A stretch of DNA of 46,154 nt from an uncultured Prevotella sp. (GCA_900315545.1 OMZM01000012.1:1-46154), one strand, 5' to 3'; shown: positions 15,089 through 24,166, counted from the stretch's first letter. Notes: a model not told the origin generated them from the letters alone. A program made the numbers and translations.

Positions 15089-16125
15089 TGGAAATGCAAG
15101 ACAAGGATATATATATACTCGGCATAGAAAGCAGTTGCGACGATACATCCGCAGCAGTATTGCGGAATGACGTGCTGCTGAGCAACGTTACGGCATCGCA
15201 GTCTGTACACGAAGCCTACGGGGGAGTAGTGCCGGAACTGGCATCGAGGGCACATCAGCAGAATATTGTGCCGGTTGTTGATCAGGCACTGAAGCAGGCA
15301 GGAGTGGAAAGGGAACAACTGTCAGCAATAGCCTTTACGCGCGGTCCTGGACTGATGGGCTCGCTGCTTGTGGGAGTGAGCTTTGCCAAAGGTATGGCAC
15401 GCTCGCTTGGAATACCGCTTATAGATGTAAATCACCTGCAGGGGCACCTCATGGCTCATTTCATAAAGGAGGAAGGCGCGGAGGCAAACAACCCGCCACT
15501 GCCGTTCCTCTGTCTGCTGGTCAGCGGAGGCAACTCGCAGATAGTTAAGGTAAACGCATACAACGACATGGAAGTGTTGGGACAGACCATTGACGACGCT
15601 GCTGGCGAGGCAATAGACAAGTGCTCGAAAGTGATGGGACTGGGATATCCAGGCGGACCAATTATCGACAAACTGGCGCGCAAGGGCAATCCTGAAGCGT
15701 TTAAATTCTCAGAACCGCATATACCAGGGCTGGACTACAGCTTCAGCGGACTGAAGACCTCTTTCCTGTACAGCTTGCGCAAATGGATAGAAACTGACCC
15801 TGATTTCATCGAACATCACAAGGAAGACCTGGCAGCAAGTCTGGAAAAGACAATAGTAGACATACTGATGAAGAAATTGCACAGGGCTGCAAAGGAAACA
15901 AAGATAAAGCATGTTGCCGTAGCGGGAGGTGTTTCGGCAAACACTGGACTGCGCAATGCCTTCAGCGACTACGCAAGGCGCTACGGATGGAACATATACA
16001 TTCCGAAGTTTGGCTACACCACTGATAATGCTGCAATGATAGGAATAACGGGATACTACAAGTATCTTGACAAGGATTTCTGCAGCATAGACAAGCCTGC
16101 ATTCTCAAAGGTAACATTTAAATAG
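15088..16125 (+). CDS. tsaD: tRNA N6-adenosine threonylcarbamoyltransferase
   Basis: TsaD (345 residues) transfers the threonylcarbamoyl group to A37 of ANN-decoding tRNAs together with TsaB and TsaE, which are not in this window. Visible motifs: GIESSCDDTSAAVL (12-25); metal ligands H116 and H120 in NHLQGHLMAH; the nucleotide-binding SGGNSQI; GLGYPGGPIIDKLA; and Asp near residue 313 in YTTDNAAMIG. The start overlaps the map stop by one base (TGATG), so translation is coupled. A second in-frame ATG lies two codons inside; the first is used here. Confidence 0.98.
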   Translation: MEMQDKDIYILGIESSCDDTSAAVLRNDVLLSNVTASQSVHEAYGGVVPELASRAHQQNIVPVVDQALKQAGVEREQLSAIAFTRGPGLMGSLLVGVSFAKGMARSLGIPLIDVNHLQGHLMAHFIKEEGAEANNPPLPFLCLLVSGGNSQIVKVNAYNDMEVLGQTIDDAAGEAIDKCSKVMGLGYPGGPIIDKLARKGNPEAFKFSEPHIPGLDYSFSGLKTSFLYSLRKWIETDPDFIEHHKEDLAASLEKTIVDILMKKLHRAAKETKIKHVAVAGGVSANTGLRNAFSDYARRYGWNIYIPKFGYTTDNAAMIGITGYYKYLDKDFCSIDKPAFSKVTFK

Positions 16126-16150
16126 ACAATAATTTAAATACATATTGACA

Positions 16151-16654
16151 ATGAAATTAGAAGACAATGTACGCAGTCGCGAGTTGCAGCAGTATCTGTA
16201 CGAATCGGGACAGACCATAGGCACTGCGGAAAGTTGCACAGGTGGAAAAATATCGGAAGCAATAATAGGTGTGCCGGGCGCATCTACGTATTTCAAGGGA
16301 GGAATAGTTGCCTACACCGAAGAAATAAAGGAAACATTGCTTTTCGTAGACCCGAAACTTATAGAAGAAAAGAATGTCGTAAGCGAGGAAGTGGCTGTGG
16401 AAATGGTCAAAGGAGCAATAAAAACACTTGGAGTAGACTATGCAATCGCTTCAACAGGCGTTGCAGGTCCGGCAGGAGGAACACCGGAAATACCGGTAGG
16501 CACAATTTGGCTCGCATGCGGCAACAAAGATGAAGTTGTAACGCTGAAACTCGACGAAGACAACGGCAGGGACATAAATATTGGTATTGCTACGAGCAAA
16601 GCTCTGCAACTGGCAGTCGACTTCGTTTCAAAACATATAGAAAAGGCAGAATAA
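16151..16654 (+). CDS. pncC: CinA C-terminal domain protein (nicotinamide-nucleotide amidase)
   Basis: This protein of about 167 residues consists only of the CinA C-terminal amidase domain. The family deamidates NMN to nicotinate mononucleotide in NAD recycling. Motifs: TIGTAESCTGGKISEAI (residues about 22-38) and ASTGVAGPAGGTPEIPVGTIWLA (about 97-119). The N-terminal CinA MoaB-like domain is absent, as in stand-alone PncC. ATG at 16151 is chosen; a TTG two codons earlier is less likely. It is 25 bases after tsaD and ends the operon. An AT-rich hairpin (AATATTT/AAATATT) follows but its terminator role is weakly supported. Confidence 0.9.
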   Translation: MKLEDNVRSRELQQYLYESGQTIGTAESCTGGKISEAIIGVPGASTYFKGGIVAYTEEIKETLLFVDPKLIEEKNVVSEEVAVEMVKGAIKTLGVDYAIASTGVAGPAGGTPEIPVGTIWLACGNKDEVVTLKLDEDNGRDINIGIATSKALQLAVDFVSKHIEKAE

Positions 16655-16696
16655 AAACAAAAAAATGCTTAAATAGCAATATTTTTCAAGAAATAT

Positions 16697-16727
16697 TTTG
16701 CAGGTTTAAGAAAAGTTTGTAATTTTG
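16697..16727 (+). promoter_or_regulatory. Promoter of rpmB-rpmG-DUF4295
   Basis: -33 box TTTG (16697-16700), exactly 19 bases of spacer, and -7 box TAATTTTG (16720-16727). This is a full Bacteroidota consensus promoter about 50 bases upstream of rpmB. Confidence 0.87.
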
Positions 16728-16779
16728 CACCCTGTTTGGAATAGGTATAATAAATCGAAAAACAAAAAGTTAGATAGAA

Positions 16780-17043
16780 ATGTCGAAAATTTGTCAAATT
16801 ACGGGAAAAAAAGCGCAGGTAGGCAATAATGTTTCTCACTCAAAACATCGCACAAAGCGCACATTTGATGTGAACTTGTTTAAAAAGAAGTTCTATTATG
16901 TAGAAGAAGCATGCTGGATTAGCCTGAAGATTAGTGCTGCCGGACTGCGTACCATAAACAGGTTAGGTCTTGATGCTGCCCTGAAACAGGCTGTGGCAAA
17001 AGGCTATGTTGACTGGAAAGACATTAAAGTGATAGGAGAATAA
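16780..17043 (+). CDS. rpmB: 50S ribosomal protein L28
   Basis: L28 (87 residues) begins [27 protein letters not shown], the conserved family N-terminus. [32 protein letters not shown] follows. The single Cys of the N-terminal CxxTGK motif remains but the paired zinc cysteines of the C+ form are absent, so this is probably a C- type. It is the first gene of the rpmB-rpmG-DUF4295 unit and has its own strong promoter. Confidence 0.97.
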   Translation: MSKICQITGKKAQVGNNVSHSKHRTKRTFDVNLFKKKFYYVEEACWISLKISAAGLRTINRLGLDAALKQAVAKGYVDWKDIKVIGE

Positions 17044-17048
17044 AGCAC

Positions 17049-17240
17049 ATGGCATCAAAGAAAGCTAAAGGCAACAGAGTTCAGGTAATACTTGAATGTA
17101 CAGAAATTAAGAATAGCGGAATGCCTGGAACAAGTCGCTATGTTACAACAAAGAATCGTAAGAATACTCCAGAACGTATGGAGTTGATGAAGTATAACCC
17201 AATCCTGAAGAAGATGACTCTTCACAAGGAGATAAAATAA
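17049..17240 (+). CDS. rpmG: 50S ribosomal protein L33
   Basis: L33 (63 residues) starts [19 protein letters not shown] and contains [35 protein letters not shown]. Only one cysteine (ECTE) is present and the CxxC pairs of zinc-binding L33 are missing, so it is a zinc-independent form, which can matter under zinc limitation. It is 5 bases after rpmB. Confidence 0.97.
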   Translation: MASKKAKGNRVQVILECTEIKNSGMPGTSRYVTTKNRKNTPERMELMKYNPILKKMTLHKEIK

Positions 17241-17252
17241 TAATTAAGTAAT

Positions 17253-17411
17253 ATGGCAAAGAAAACCGTCGCTACCCTCCACGAAGGCTCAAAGGATGGT
17301 CGCGCATATACAAAGGTTATCAAAATGGTAAAAAGCCCTAAGACAGGTGCTTATATCTTTGACGAGCAGATGGTTCCAAATGAAGCTGTAAAAGATTTCT
17401 TTAAGAACTAA
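17253..17411 (+). CDS. DUF4295 family small protein
   Basis: This 52-residue basic protein, MAKKTVATLHEGSKDG...VKDFFKN, belongs to DUF4295, a Bacteroidota family almost always found right after L28 and L33 genes. It has 10 lysines. The position suggests an accessory ribosomal protein, but function is not established. It starts 12 bases after rpmG (AAGTAAT then ATG) and is followed by a strong terminator. Confidence 0.9.
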   Translation: MAKKTVATLHEGSKDGRAYTKVIKMVKSPKTGAYIFDEQMVPNEAVKDFFKN

Positions 17412-17432
17412 GAAATATATTCATAATATTAG

Positions 17433-17478
17433 GGAAATAGGATGCATAAGCAAAATGCATCCTATTTCCTTTTTGTTT
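17433..17478 (+). terminator. Terminator of rpmB-rpmG-DUF4295
   Basis: A perfect 15-bp stem, GGAAATAGGATGCAT against ATGCATCCTATTTCC, has a 7-base loop followed by TTTTTGTTTG. It lies 21 bases after the DUF4295 stop. Confidence 0.92.
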
Positions 17479-17541
17479 GTATGCGAAAGTTTATTTTAAT
17501 AACTAATAATCGTTAAAAGGACATTTGTTTTTCGTCTAAAC

Positions 17542-17572
17542 TTTTTTTATTCATGTTTTTTTATTACTTTTG
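17542..17572 (+). promoter_or_regulatory. Promoter of gyrA
   Basis: -7 box TACTTTTG (17565-17572) with a TTTT element at the -33 position and a 19-base spacer. It lies about 100 bases upstream of the gyrA ATG. The long leader contains nothing else that I recognise. Confidence 0.65.
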
Positions 17573-17673
17573 TACACTAATTTGTACGGTTAAAAACGCT
17601 TAGAACGAAAATAAATAGCCTTTACGGAGTTTTTTACAACTTTGTTGATGGCTGATAAAATAAATTAAACATC

Positions 17674-20289
17674 ATGGATGAAATTAATACATTTGATCAA
17701 GACAGAATAATAAAAATCAATGTAGAGGAAGAAATGAAATCCTCATACATTGACTATTCGATGTCTGTAATAGTAGCGCGTGCACTACCTGATGTACGCG
17801 ACGGATTTAAGCCTGTACATCGCCGTATATTGTACGGTATGGCTGGTATTGGAAATACAAGTGATAAGCCATACAAGAAATGTGCACGCGTCGTAGGTGA
17901 GGTTCTGGGTAAGTTCCATCCTCACGGCGACTCATCTGTATATGGTGCGTTAGTTCGTATGGCGCAGGATTGGAATATGCGCTATACTCTTGTAGACGGA
18001 CAAGGAAACTTCGGTAGCGTGGACGGCGACTCACCTGCTGCTATGCGTTATACCGAGTGTAGACTGTCTAAATTGGGCGAGCATATCATGGACGACCTCG
18101 AAAAGGATACGGTAGATATGCAAAATAACTTCGATGATACGCAGACAGAACCAACGGTTATGCCTACAAAGATACCGAATTTGCTCGTGAATGGAGGAAA
18201 CGGTATAGCGGTAGGTATGGCGACAAATATTCCCACACACAATCTCGGAGAAGTTATTGACGGTTGTTGTGCCTTTATTGACAATCCGGAAATAGATATT
18301 GATACTTTGATGCAATATATTCCTGCGCCAGATTTTCCTACAGGCGCAACAATATATGGTATTCAAGGAGTTAAAGATGCATATGAAACAGGTCGTGGAC
18401 GTATCGTTATCAGGGCTAAGGCTGAGATTGAAACAGGTGAAAGTCATGACAAGATTGTCGTTACGGAAATACCTTACGGTGTCAATAAGCAGCAACTTAT
18501 AGAATATATAGCCGATCTTGTAAAGGAAGGCAAGATTGATGGAGTGTCTAATGTAAACGACGAAAGCGACCGTCACGGTATGCGAATAGTTGTAGATGTT
18601 AAACGCGATGCAAATGCCAACGTACTGCTGAACAAGTTGTTTAAGATGACGGCATTGCAGAGTTCGTTCTCTGTAAACTGTATCGCACTTGTTAAGGGAC
18701 GTCCACGTTTGCTTTCACTGAAAGAATGTGTCAAGTATTTCGTAGAACACCGTCATGACGTAACAATACGCCGTACACAGTTTGAACTGAAAAAAGCACA
18801 GGAGCGTGCACACATCCTTGAAGGTTTGATAATTGCGTGCGACAATATCGATGAGGTTGTTCACATAATACGTTCCTCAAAGACACCATCTGATGCGCAG
18901 AGAAATCTTGAAAAGCGATTTGAATTAGATGAATTGCAGTCTAAGGCAATCGTTGACATGAGATTGTCGCAGTTGACAGGCTTGCGTGTAGAACAGCTGC
19001 ACGCCGAGTATGATGACTTGCAGAAAACGATAGCATATTTGGAGTCAATCCTCAATGATCCAGAACTCTGTAAGAAAGTGATGAAGGAAGAGTTGCTTGA
19101 GGTAAAGGATAAATATGGAGACGAAAGGAAAACACGTATTAAACCAGATGAACACGAATTTAATGCTGAAGATTTCTATCCGAATGACCCTGTAGTAATA
19201 ACGGTTAGTCATCTTGGCTACATAAAACGTACTCCTCTAAGCGAATTCCGTGAACAGGCACGTGGTGGAGTAGGTGCTAAAGGCGCAAAGACACGCGACC
19301 AAGACTTTACTGAATATATTTATCCGGCAACAATGCACCAGACAATGCTTTTCTTTACAAAGAAAGGCCGTTGTTATTGGCTGAAATGTTACGAAATACC
19401 GGAAGGCGACAAGAACTTCAAGGGTAGAGCAATACAAAATATGCTGAATATAGCTCCAGATGATTCCATCAATGCTCTGTTGCGCCTGCGTGGACTTAAT
19501 GATGAGGAGTTTGTGCGCTCACATTATGTGGTGTTTGCAACAAAACGAGGAATTGTAAAGAAGACATGTCTTGAGTCGTATAGTCGTCCGAGAACAAATG
19601 GTGTCATTGCCATAAATATAACGGAAGGCGATGAGGTTGTAGACGTAAGACTGACAAATGGCAAGAATGAACTTATCATTGCAAACAGAAATGGTAGAGC
19701 TGTACGTTTCGACGAAACAGCAGTCCGCACAATGGGTCGAGTTGCAACAGGTGTGAGAGGTATGCGACTTGACGAAGGCGATGATGAAGTAGTTGGAATG
19801 GTAGTTGCCGGAAATACAGAAAACGAAACGATAATGGTTGTCAGCGAGAATGGATATGGCAAACGCTCTCAGGTGGAAGATTATCGTAAGACCAATCGTG
19901 GAGGTAAGGGTGTCAAGACATTGCAGATAACAGAGAAGACAGGACGTCTCGTTGCTATCAAGAATGTTACTGACAGCAATGACCTGATGATTATAAACAA
20001 GAGTGGTATCGCCATCCGATTGGCATTGAGTGAATGTCGTGTCATGGGACGTGCTACACAGGGAGTAAGGCTTATAAACCTGCAAAAGAAGAACGACGTA
20101 ATAGCCAGTGTGTGCAAGGTAATGAGCTCGGAACTGGAAGCAACGGTTGAAGAAGAAAGCCGCAATCAGTGGAAGCAAAGAAATGAAACTGCTGAGAACG
20201 ACATGACTACGGGCGAACAGGCAGGAACCAATGACGACAATGCCTTTACTCCAATGGTAGACTTTGAAGAAGAAAACAATAATGAATAA
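17674..20289 (+). CDS. gyrA: DNA gyrase subunit A
   Basis: GyrA (871 residues) is the DNA cleavage-religation subunit of gyrase. The breakage-reunion domain starts at about residue 20. The catalytic Tyr is Y126 in PAAMRYTECR. In the quinolone region FHPHGDSSVYGALVRMAQ, Ser87 (E. coli Ser83 position) is unmutated, while the E. coli Asp87 position is Gly91, as I would expect for Bacteroidota. The C-terminal beta-pinwheel holds a GyrA-box-like KTNRGGKG (canonical QRRGGKG) at about residue 747, supporting GyrA rather than ParC. An acidic tail of about 50 residues (TTGEQAGTNDDNAF...DFEEENNNE) ends the protein. It leads into the TPR gene with a 19-base gap. Confidence 0.95.
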   Translation: MDEINTFDQDRIIKINVEEEMKSSYIDYSMSVIVARALPDVRDGFKPVHRRILYGMAGIGNTSDKPYKKCARVVGEVLGKFHPHGDSSVYGALVRMAQDWNMRYTLVDGQGNFGSVDGDSPAAMRYTECRLSKLGEHIMDDLEKDTVDMQNNFDDTQTEPTVMPTKIPNLLVNGGNGIAVGMATNIPTHNLGEVIDGCCAFIDNPEIDIDTLMQYIPAPDFPTGATIYGIQGVKDAYETGRGRIVIRAKAEIETGESHDKIVVTEIPYGVNKQQLIEYIADLVKEGKIDGVSNVNDESDRHGMRIVVDVKRDANANVLLNKLFKMTALQSSFSVNCIALVKGRPRLLSLKECVKYFVEHRHDVTIRRTQFELKKAQERAHILEGLIIACDNIDEVVHIIRSSKTPSDAQRNLEKRFELDELQSKAIVDMRLSQLTGLRVEQLHAEYDDLQKTIAYLESILNDPELCKKVMKEELLEVKDKYGDERKTRIKPDEHEFNAEDFYPNDPVVITVSHLGYIKRTPLSEFREQARGGVGAKGAKTRDQDFTEYIYPATMHQTMLFFTKKGRCYWLKCYEIPEGDKNFKGRAIQNMLNIAPDDSINALLRLRGLNDEEFVRSHYVVFATKRGIVKKTCLESYSRPRTNGVIAINITEGDEVVDVRLTNGKNELIIANRNGRAVRFDETAVRTMGRVATGVRGMRLDEGDDEVVGMVVAGNTENETIMVVSENGYGKRSQVEDYRKTNRGGKGVKTLQITEKTGRLVAIKNVTDSNDLMIINKSGIAIRLALSECRVMGRATQGVRLINLQKKNDVIASVCKVMSSELEATVEEESRNQWKQRNETAENDMTTGEQAGTNDDNAFTPMVDFEEENNNE

Positions 20290-20308
20290 ACCTTTAAGAA
20301 CACAGAAT

Positions 20309-21520
20309 ATGAAAAAAATCATGATGTTGGCTTTGATGGTAGTAGCTACCACAACAGCCTTTGCTCAGGAAGATGTTGTTAAGCAGATTATGAAGTTGAA
20401 AGACTACAATGAAGCTGAGGCAGCCCTGAAAGCAAATTTAAACACAATGAACTCTGAAGAGAAAGCACAATGCTACAACAAGTTAGTAACCCTTTCTTTG
20501 GATGCTGTTAACAAAGAAGTACAGTCTGAAACACCTTCAGATGAATTCTTTGTGGCTCTCTACAATGCTTTTGAAAATGCGCAGATTTGTGAACAATTCG
20601 ACCAGCAGCCTAACTCAAAAGGAAAAGTTAAGCCACGTTTCCACAATAACAACCGTGATAGACTGTTCCCATTGCGTTGGCAGTTGATAAACGGAGGTAT
20701 CAATGGACAGAAAAACAATAATAACGAACAGGCTCTGAAATATTTTGGTACATACGTTATCACAGGTATTGGTCAGCTTTGCCCATTGTTTGCTGAGGTT
20801 GACAATTCAGCAGATACTAACATAACCAATATGTCGTACTGGGCAGGATACCACGCATACCTTGCGGGTGATTATGAGTCTGCAAACATGTTTTCGGAAA
20901 TTGCGCTTCAGGACCCGGAACTTGGAAAGGAAGCACTCCTCGTGAAACTTGCAGTAGCGGAAAAGACTCTGAAAACACGTCAGGACTCAATCGCATACTG
21001 TGAAAATCTTGAGAAGATATATGAGTCAGACAAAACAAACGATTTAGTTTTCGGTACATTGGCTGGTTTTTATACTGCCCTTGACATGCAGGACAAGCAG
21101 AGTGTTCTGTTTGAAGATAAGCTGAAGACAGATCCAAATAACTTTACTGTATGGGTAAATCGTGGTGAAACAGCTGAACGTGCAGAAAATCTTGATGAAG
21201 CAGTTGAGTGCTACAAAAAAGCACTTATAACTCAGCCGAACAATGCAGCAGTATTGCGTCAGGTTGGTATATGCCTGTATAATCGTGCTGCAGGTGCAGA
21301 AGATAAGGCTGCAAGTAAGACCGGACGTGCGCCAAAGGCTGCTTTGGAACAGATTATGCCAGTTTACGAGGAGTCTCGCGGCTATCTTGAAAAGGCAAAA
21401 TCTATTGACCCTGAACAGAAAGAGGTTAAATGGGGTTATGCTCTGTACCGTTGCTACTATCGCCTGTATGGTATGGATGATGAGCGTACAAAGCAAGCTG
21501 AAATCGATTCAAAGAAATAA
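20309..21520 (+). CDS. Exported TPR-repeat protein, first of three paralogues
   Basis: This protein of about 403 residues has a clear Sec signal peptide, MKKIMMLALMVVATTTAFAQ, so I start at 20309 rather than at the two in-frame ATGs that overlap gyrA. Several TPR-like units are visible, best in NFTVWVNRGETAERAENLDEAVECYKKALITQPNNAAVLRQVGICLYNRA (about residues 290-340). It is predicted to be periplasmic. It shares a block near residue 100 (CEQFDQQPNSKGKVKPRF) with the next gene (LLCDSFDTKPDQRGTVKPQY), showing a common ancestor. Function is unknown; probably a scaffold in the envelope. It follows gyrA by 19 bases and ends before a terminator. Confidence 0.85.
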   Translation: MKKIMMLALMVVATTTAFAQEDVVKQIMKLKDYNEAEAALKANLNTMNSEEKAQCYNKLVTLSLDAVNKEVQSETPSDEFFVALYNAFENAQICEQFDQQPNSKGKVKPRFHNNNRDRLFPLRWQLINGGINGQKNNNNEQALKYFGTYVITGIGQLCPLFAEVDNSADTNITNMSYWAGYHAYLAGDYESANMFSEIALQDPELGKEALLVKLAVAEKTLKTRQDSIAYCENLEKIYESDKTNDLVFGTLAGFYTALDMQDKQSVLFEDKLKTDPNNFTVWVNRGETAERAENLDEAVECYKKALITQPNNAAVLRQVGICLYNRAAGAEDKAASKTGRAPKAALEQIMPVYEESRGYLEKAKSIDPEQKEVKWGYALYRCYYRLYGMDDERTKQAEIDSKK

Positions 21521-21540
21521 TTATTCTTAATTAATATAAT

Positions 21541-21588
21541 ATGTGAAGTTTGATTGTATATCAATCAGCTTCACATATTTTAGTTTTT
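21541..21588 (+). terminator. Terminator after first TPR gene
   Basis: Stem ATGTGAAG-tt-TGATTG, loop TATAT, stem CAATCA-g-CTTCACAT, then ATTTTAGTTTTT. It lies 20 bases past the stop codon and probably ends the gyrA-TPR transcript, at least in part. Confidence 0.82.
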
Positions 21589-21607
21589 ATACATCATATA
21601 GTCTGTT

Positions 21608-22741
21608 ATGAAGAATTTTTTATTTGTTATTTCCCTTACTGTTTCATTATTCCTGACGGGATCTTCGACTGTGTATTCTCAAGTAAACACGGACGCAAAA
21701 CGAATTGCAAAACAGTATAACAAGCAGTTGGAAACGATTTTTAATGACTTTGTGCAGACTAACGACAGTTTAATGATGTACAATTTGGTTGTCGAGGCAG
21801 TCAAGGTTGGCTTGTTGTGTGATAGCTTCGATACAAAACCAGACCAGCGGGGAACTGTAAAACCACAATATCGAGATAAGAATAAAACGGTATTGAAAGT
21901 AATGAGAAAGCTGATGGTTGATGCAGGACTCTACCTATATAGACACAATCAGAAATCAAAGGCGTTAGAAGTTTTTGAACTTTATCTAAGCAGTGTAGAT
22001 AAACCGTTGTTTGCCCTGACACCTTATGAAAAAGATAACTATATACCTGATGCGGTTTATTATGCTGCACTGATAGCGTATCAGTTGGGGGATATGGATA
22101 AGGCAAACAAGTATCTTGACACTCTCATCGACAATAATGACTATGCACGTCGGGCAGCCGAGTTGAAACTGCTGTGCATGAAGAAAGAGATGACAACGCA
22201 TGAAGACTCACTGAAATATTGCAAAGTATTGACGGCAATGTATGGGCATGACAAAGATAACGACCAATATTTTGCAATGTTGCTGGAGTATTACTCGCAT
22301 CCATCGAGAAACCCGCAGTATGTTGATTTCCTTAAAAGTGAAATAAAAGCACCCAAACAACGAATAGAAACATTTATCCTATATGGCGACGAATGTATGA
22401 AGCAGCGTCAATGGGATGATGCAATAGCATCATACAGTGAGGTGATGTCAAGAGACAGTGTCAGATTTGCTGTTCCTGTGAACTATAATTTGGGAATATG
22501 CTATAATGCAAAAGCCATTGAGGCAAAAGACTCGCTGACGGACAATCGTGGAAATATTAATAGAAAAGGTAAAGAGATAGTCCGTGAACTGTTCGGAAAG
22601 TCGGTCGTTTACTTGGAAAAGGTGCGCATATTGGACCCAGAAAGGAAGAAAGTGGACTGGGCAAAACCGTTATATCAGGCTTACTATGCTTTGTCGAAGA
22701 AGAAAAAGGCAGAAGAACTGAAGCCTCTTATTGATAAATAA
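21608..22741 (+). CDS. Exported TPR-repeat protein, second paralogue
   Basis: This 377-residue protein has signal peptide MKNFLFVISLTVSLFLTGSS...YSQ. It contains the shared block FDTKPDQRGTVKPQYRDKN (about residues 77-95) and TPR-like helices, for example DECMKQRQWDDAIASYSEVMSRDSVRFAVPVNYNLGICYNAKA. The C-terminal region VYLEKVRILDPERKKVDWAKPLYQAYYALSKKKKAEEL corresponds to YLEKAKSIDPEQKEVKWGYALYRCYYRLYG in the first paralogue. It is separated from the first by a terminator, and the third follows after 12 bases. Role unknown. Confidence 0.85.
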   Translation: MKNFLFVISLTVSLFLTGSSTVYSQVNTDAKRIAKQYNKQLETIFNDFVQTNDSLMMYNLVVEAVKVGLLCDSFDTKPDQRGTVKPQYRDKNKTVLKVMRKLMVDAGLYLYRHNQKSKALEVFELYLSSVDKPLFALTPYEKDNYIPDAVYYAALIAYQLGDMDKANKYLDTLIDNNDYARRAAELKLLCMKKEMTTHEDSLKYCKVLTAMYGHDKDNDQYFAMLLEYYSHPSRNPQYVDFLKSEIKAPKQRIETFILYGDECMKQRQWDDAIASYSEVMSRDSVRFAVPVNYNLGICYNAKAIEAKDSLTDNRGNINRKGKEIVRELFGKSVVYLEKVRILDPERKKVDWAKPLYQAYYALSKKKKAEELKPLIDK

Positions 22742-22753
22742 CAATATACGATT

Positions 22754-23941
22754 ATGTTTAGATTCTTAAGGATTGTATTTTTAATACTGTGTTCGGCGTT
22801 TCTCGTTTTGCCGCCTTCTGTGGCTCAGAAGAAGATTGTTCTGCAAGCCAAACAATACATAAAGTCGGGAAAAGACTTTGACAAGGCGGAAAGGCTTATG
22901 CTGGAGTTGCTCAGCGACAGCAATTCCTTAGACAATCAGATAAAATACAGACTTATTCTTATCGATGCCTTGCGCGCTCAGTATGAGCAGGGAAACGAAC
23001 GCCTGTATCTGAAACAAAAGTATGATACGGCGGCATTGTTTGTTACAACAAAGAAAATCTTTGACAATTTCAATGTTGTTGACTCTATTGCGATGAATTT
23101 AAACATGAAACACCGATACAAGGAGAAGAATATAAATTTCTTGCTGAAGCTGCTGCCTAATTTATACAACGGCGGTTCCTATTATGTAACAAAGAACAAG
23201 TTTGCAGAGGCATTCGGTTTCTATAGTCAGTTTATAGATACGTCGGAAGAGCCATTATTCTATAATAAAGATAATGAAGGAAAGGTTCACAGGGCTGCAT
23301 CGATGGCAGTGTATTGCGGCTATAAGATAAACGATTTCGATAAACTTATGGAATACAAATCGCTTGCTCTGAAGGATACATCTCAGTTGGCATTTGTATA
23401 TCAGTATATGGCGGAAGGGTATAAGCAGATTGGCGACACATTAAACTATATTGACATCATAAAAAAGGGATTTGATGAATTTACTTCATTTCCGTTCTTT
23501 TTCCCACGACTGATAGAGTATTATAACGGTTTGGAACGCTATGACGAATCACTCAAATATATCAACAAGGCATTAGCCTGCGACAGTACAAATGTTGTCT
23601 ATCGTTTTGCGAAAAGCACGGTTATGCTTAATACGGGACGATACGATGAATGCATAAAACTCAGCCAAGACCTAATTGCGGAGAGCGATACTCTGGCGGA
23701 GGCATACTACAATCTGGGTGTGTCATACTATAACCAGGCAATAGAACTTGATAAGGTTTACCAGCGTTCGACCAAGAACAAGAAACGAATAAGGGAGTTA
23801 TACGAAATGAGTCGTCCGAGCATTGAGCGTTTCAGGCTCCTGGCGCCTGACCAGAAAGACAAATGGATGCCGCTACTGTACACAATTTACCTCAATCTCA
23901 ACATGGGAAAAGAATTTGACGAAATAAACAGAATAAGATAA
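22754..23941 (+). CDS. Exported TPR-repeat protein, third paralogue
   Basis: This 395-residue protein has signal peptide MFRFLRIVFLILCSAFLVLPPSVAQ. It contains clear TPR-like units, such as GLERYDESLKYINKALACDSTNVVYRFAKSTVMLNTGRYDECIKLSQDLIAESDTLAEAYYNLGVSYYNQA in consecutive helices. The end RPSIERFRLLAPDQKDKWMPLLYTIYLNLNMG matches the end of the other two paralogues in layout. It lacks the strong KPQY/KPRF block but has MKHRYKEKNINFLLKLLPNL at the same place. It is 12 bases after the second paralogue, in one operon. Probably periplasmic; function unknown. Confidence 0.83.
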   Translation: MFRFLRIVFLILCSAFLVLPPSVAQKKIVLQAKQYIKSGKDFDKAERLMLELLSDSNSLDNQIKYRLILIDALRAQYEQGNERLYLKQKYDTAALFVTTKKIFDNFNVVDSIAMNLNMKHRYKEKNINFLLKLLPNLYNGGSYYVTKNKFAEAFGFYSQFIDTSEEPLFYNKDNEGKVHRAASMAVYCGYKINDFDKLMEYKSLALKDTSQLAFVYQYMAEGYKQIGDTLNYIDIIKKGFDEFTSFPFFFPRLIEYYNGLERYDESLKYINKALACDSTNVVYRFAKSTVMLNTGRYDECIKLSQDLIAESDTLAEAYYNLGVSYYNQAIELDKVYQRSTKNKKRIRELYEMSRPSIERFRLLAPDQKDKWMPLLYTIYLNLNMGKEFDEINRIR

Positions 23942-24056
23942 TGTGCCTGCGGAATGATGCCGGCAAAGTGGATGGGACATGATGGATACAGCATGATTGC
24001 TTTGTGGATAAAATTACGGAGTGAAAATCATTTTACAAACCACCTCTGTAATCGGT

Positions 24057-24166
24057 TTACAAGTGCTCTGTCATAACGTTACAGACTATCTGTCACAGCG
24101 TTACGGAGTATCTGTCACAAAATTACAAGTAATTTGTAATAATCTTGCAGATAATTATCCACAAGA
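24057..24166. repeat. 22-bp-period degenerate tandem array (copy D)
   Basis: The motif TTAC recurs at 24057, 24079, 24101 and 24123, and TTGC at 24145, each exactly 22 bases on. Units read TTACAGACTATCTGTCACAG, TTACGGAGTATCTGTCACAA and TTACAAGTAATTTGTAATAA. The half-dyad ACAnnnTATCTGT resembles ACACTATGTTT of the other repeat cores. Two irregular units precede at 24014 and 24033. This fills the 324-base gap between the third TPR gene and the helicase gene, and no other feature is seen there. Confidence 0.72.

Noticed and set aside
17914-17950. Quinolone-resistance mutation in GyrA (Gly at the E. coli Asp87 position)
   Set aside because: HGDSSVYGALVRMAQ is what I expect as the normal sequence in Bacteroidota; the key Ser87 (E. 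coli Ser83) is unchanged.
19519-20352. Minus-strand open frame of 277 codons over the gyrA 3' end
   Set aside because: It is antisense to gyrA, very rich in Cys, Ser and Thr, and has no domain or upstream signal.
24057-24166. CRISPR array
   Set aside because: There is no alternation of identical repeats and unique spacers, units are degenerate and only 22 bases long, and no cas gene is near. The same holds for the cores of copies A-C.
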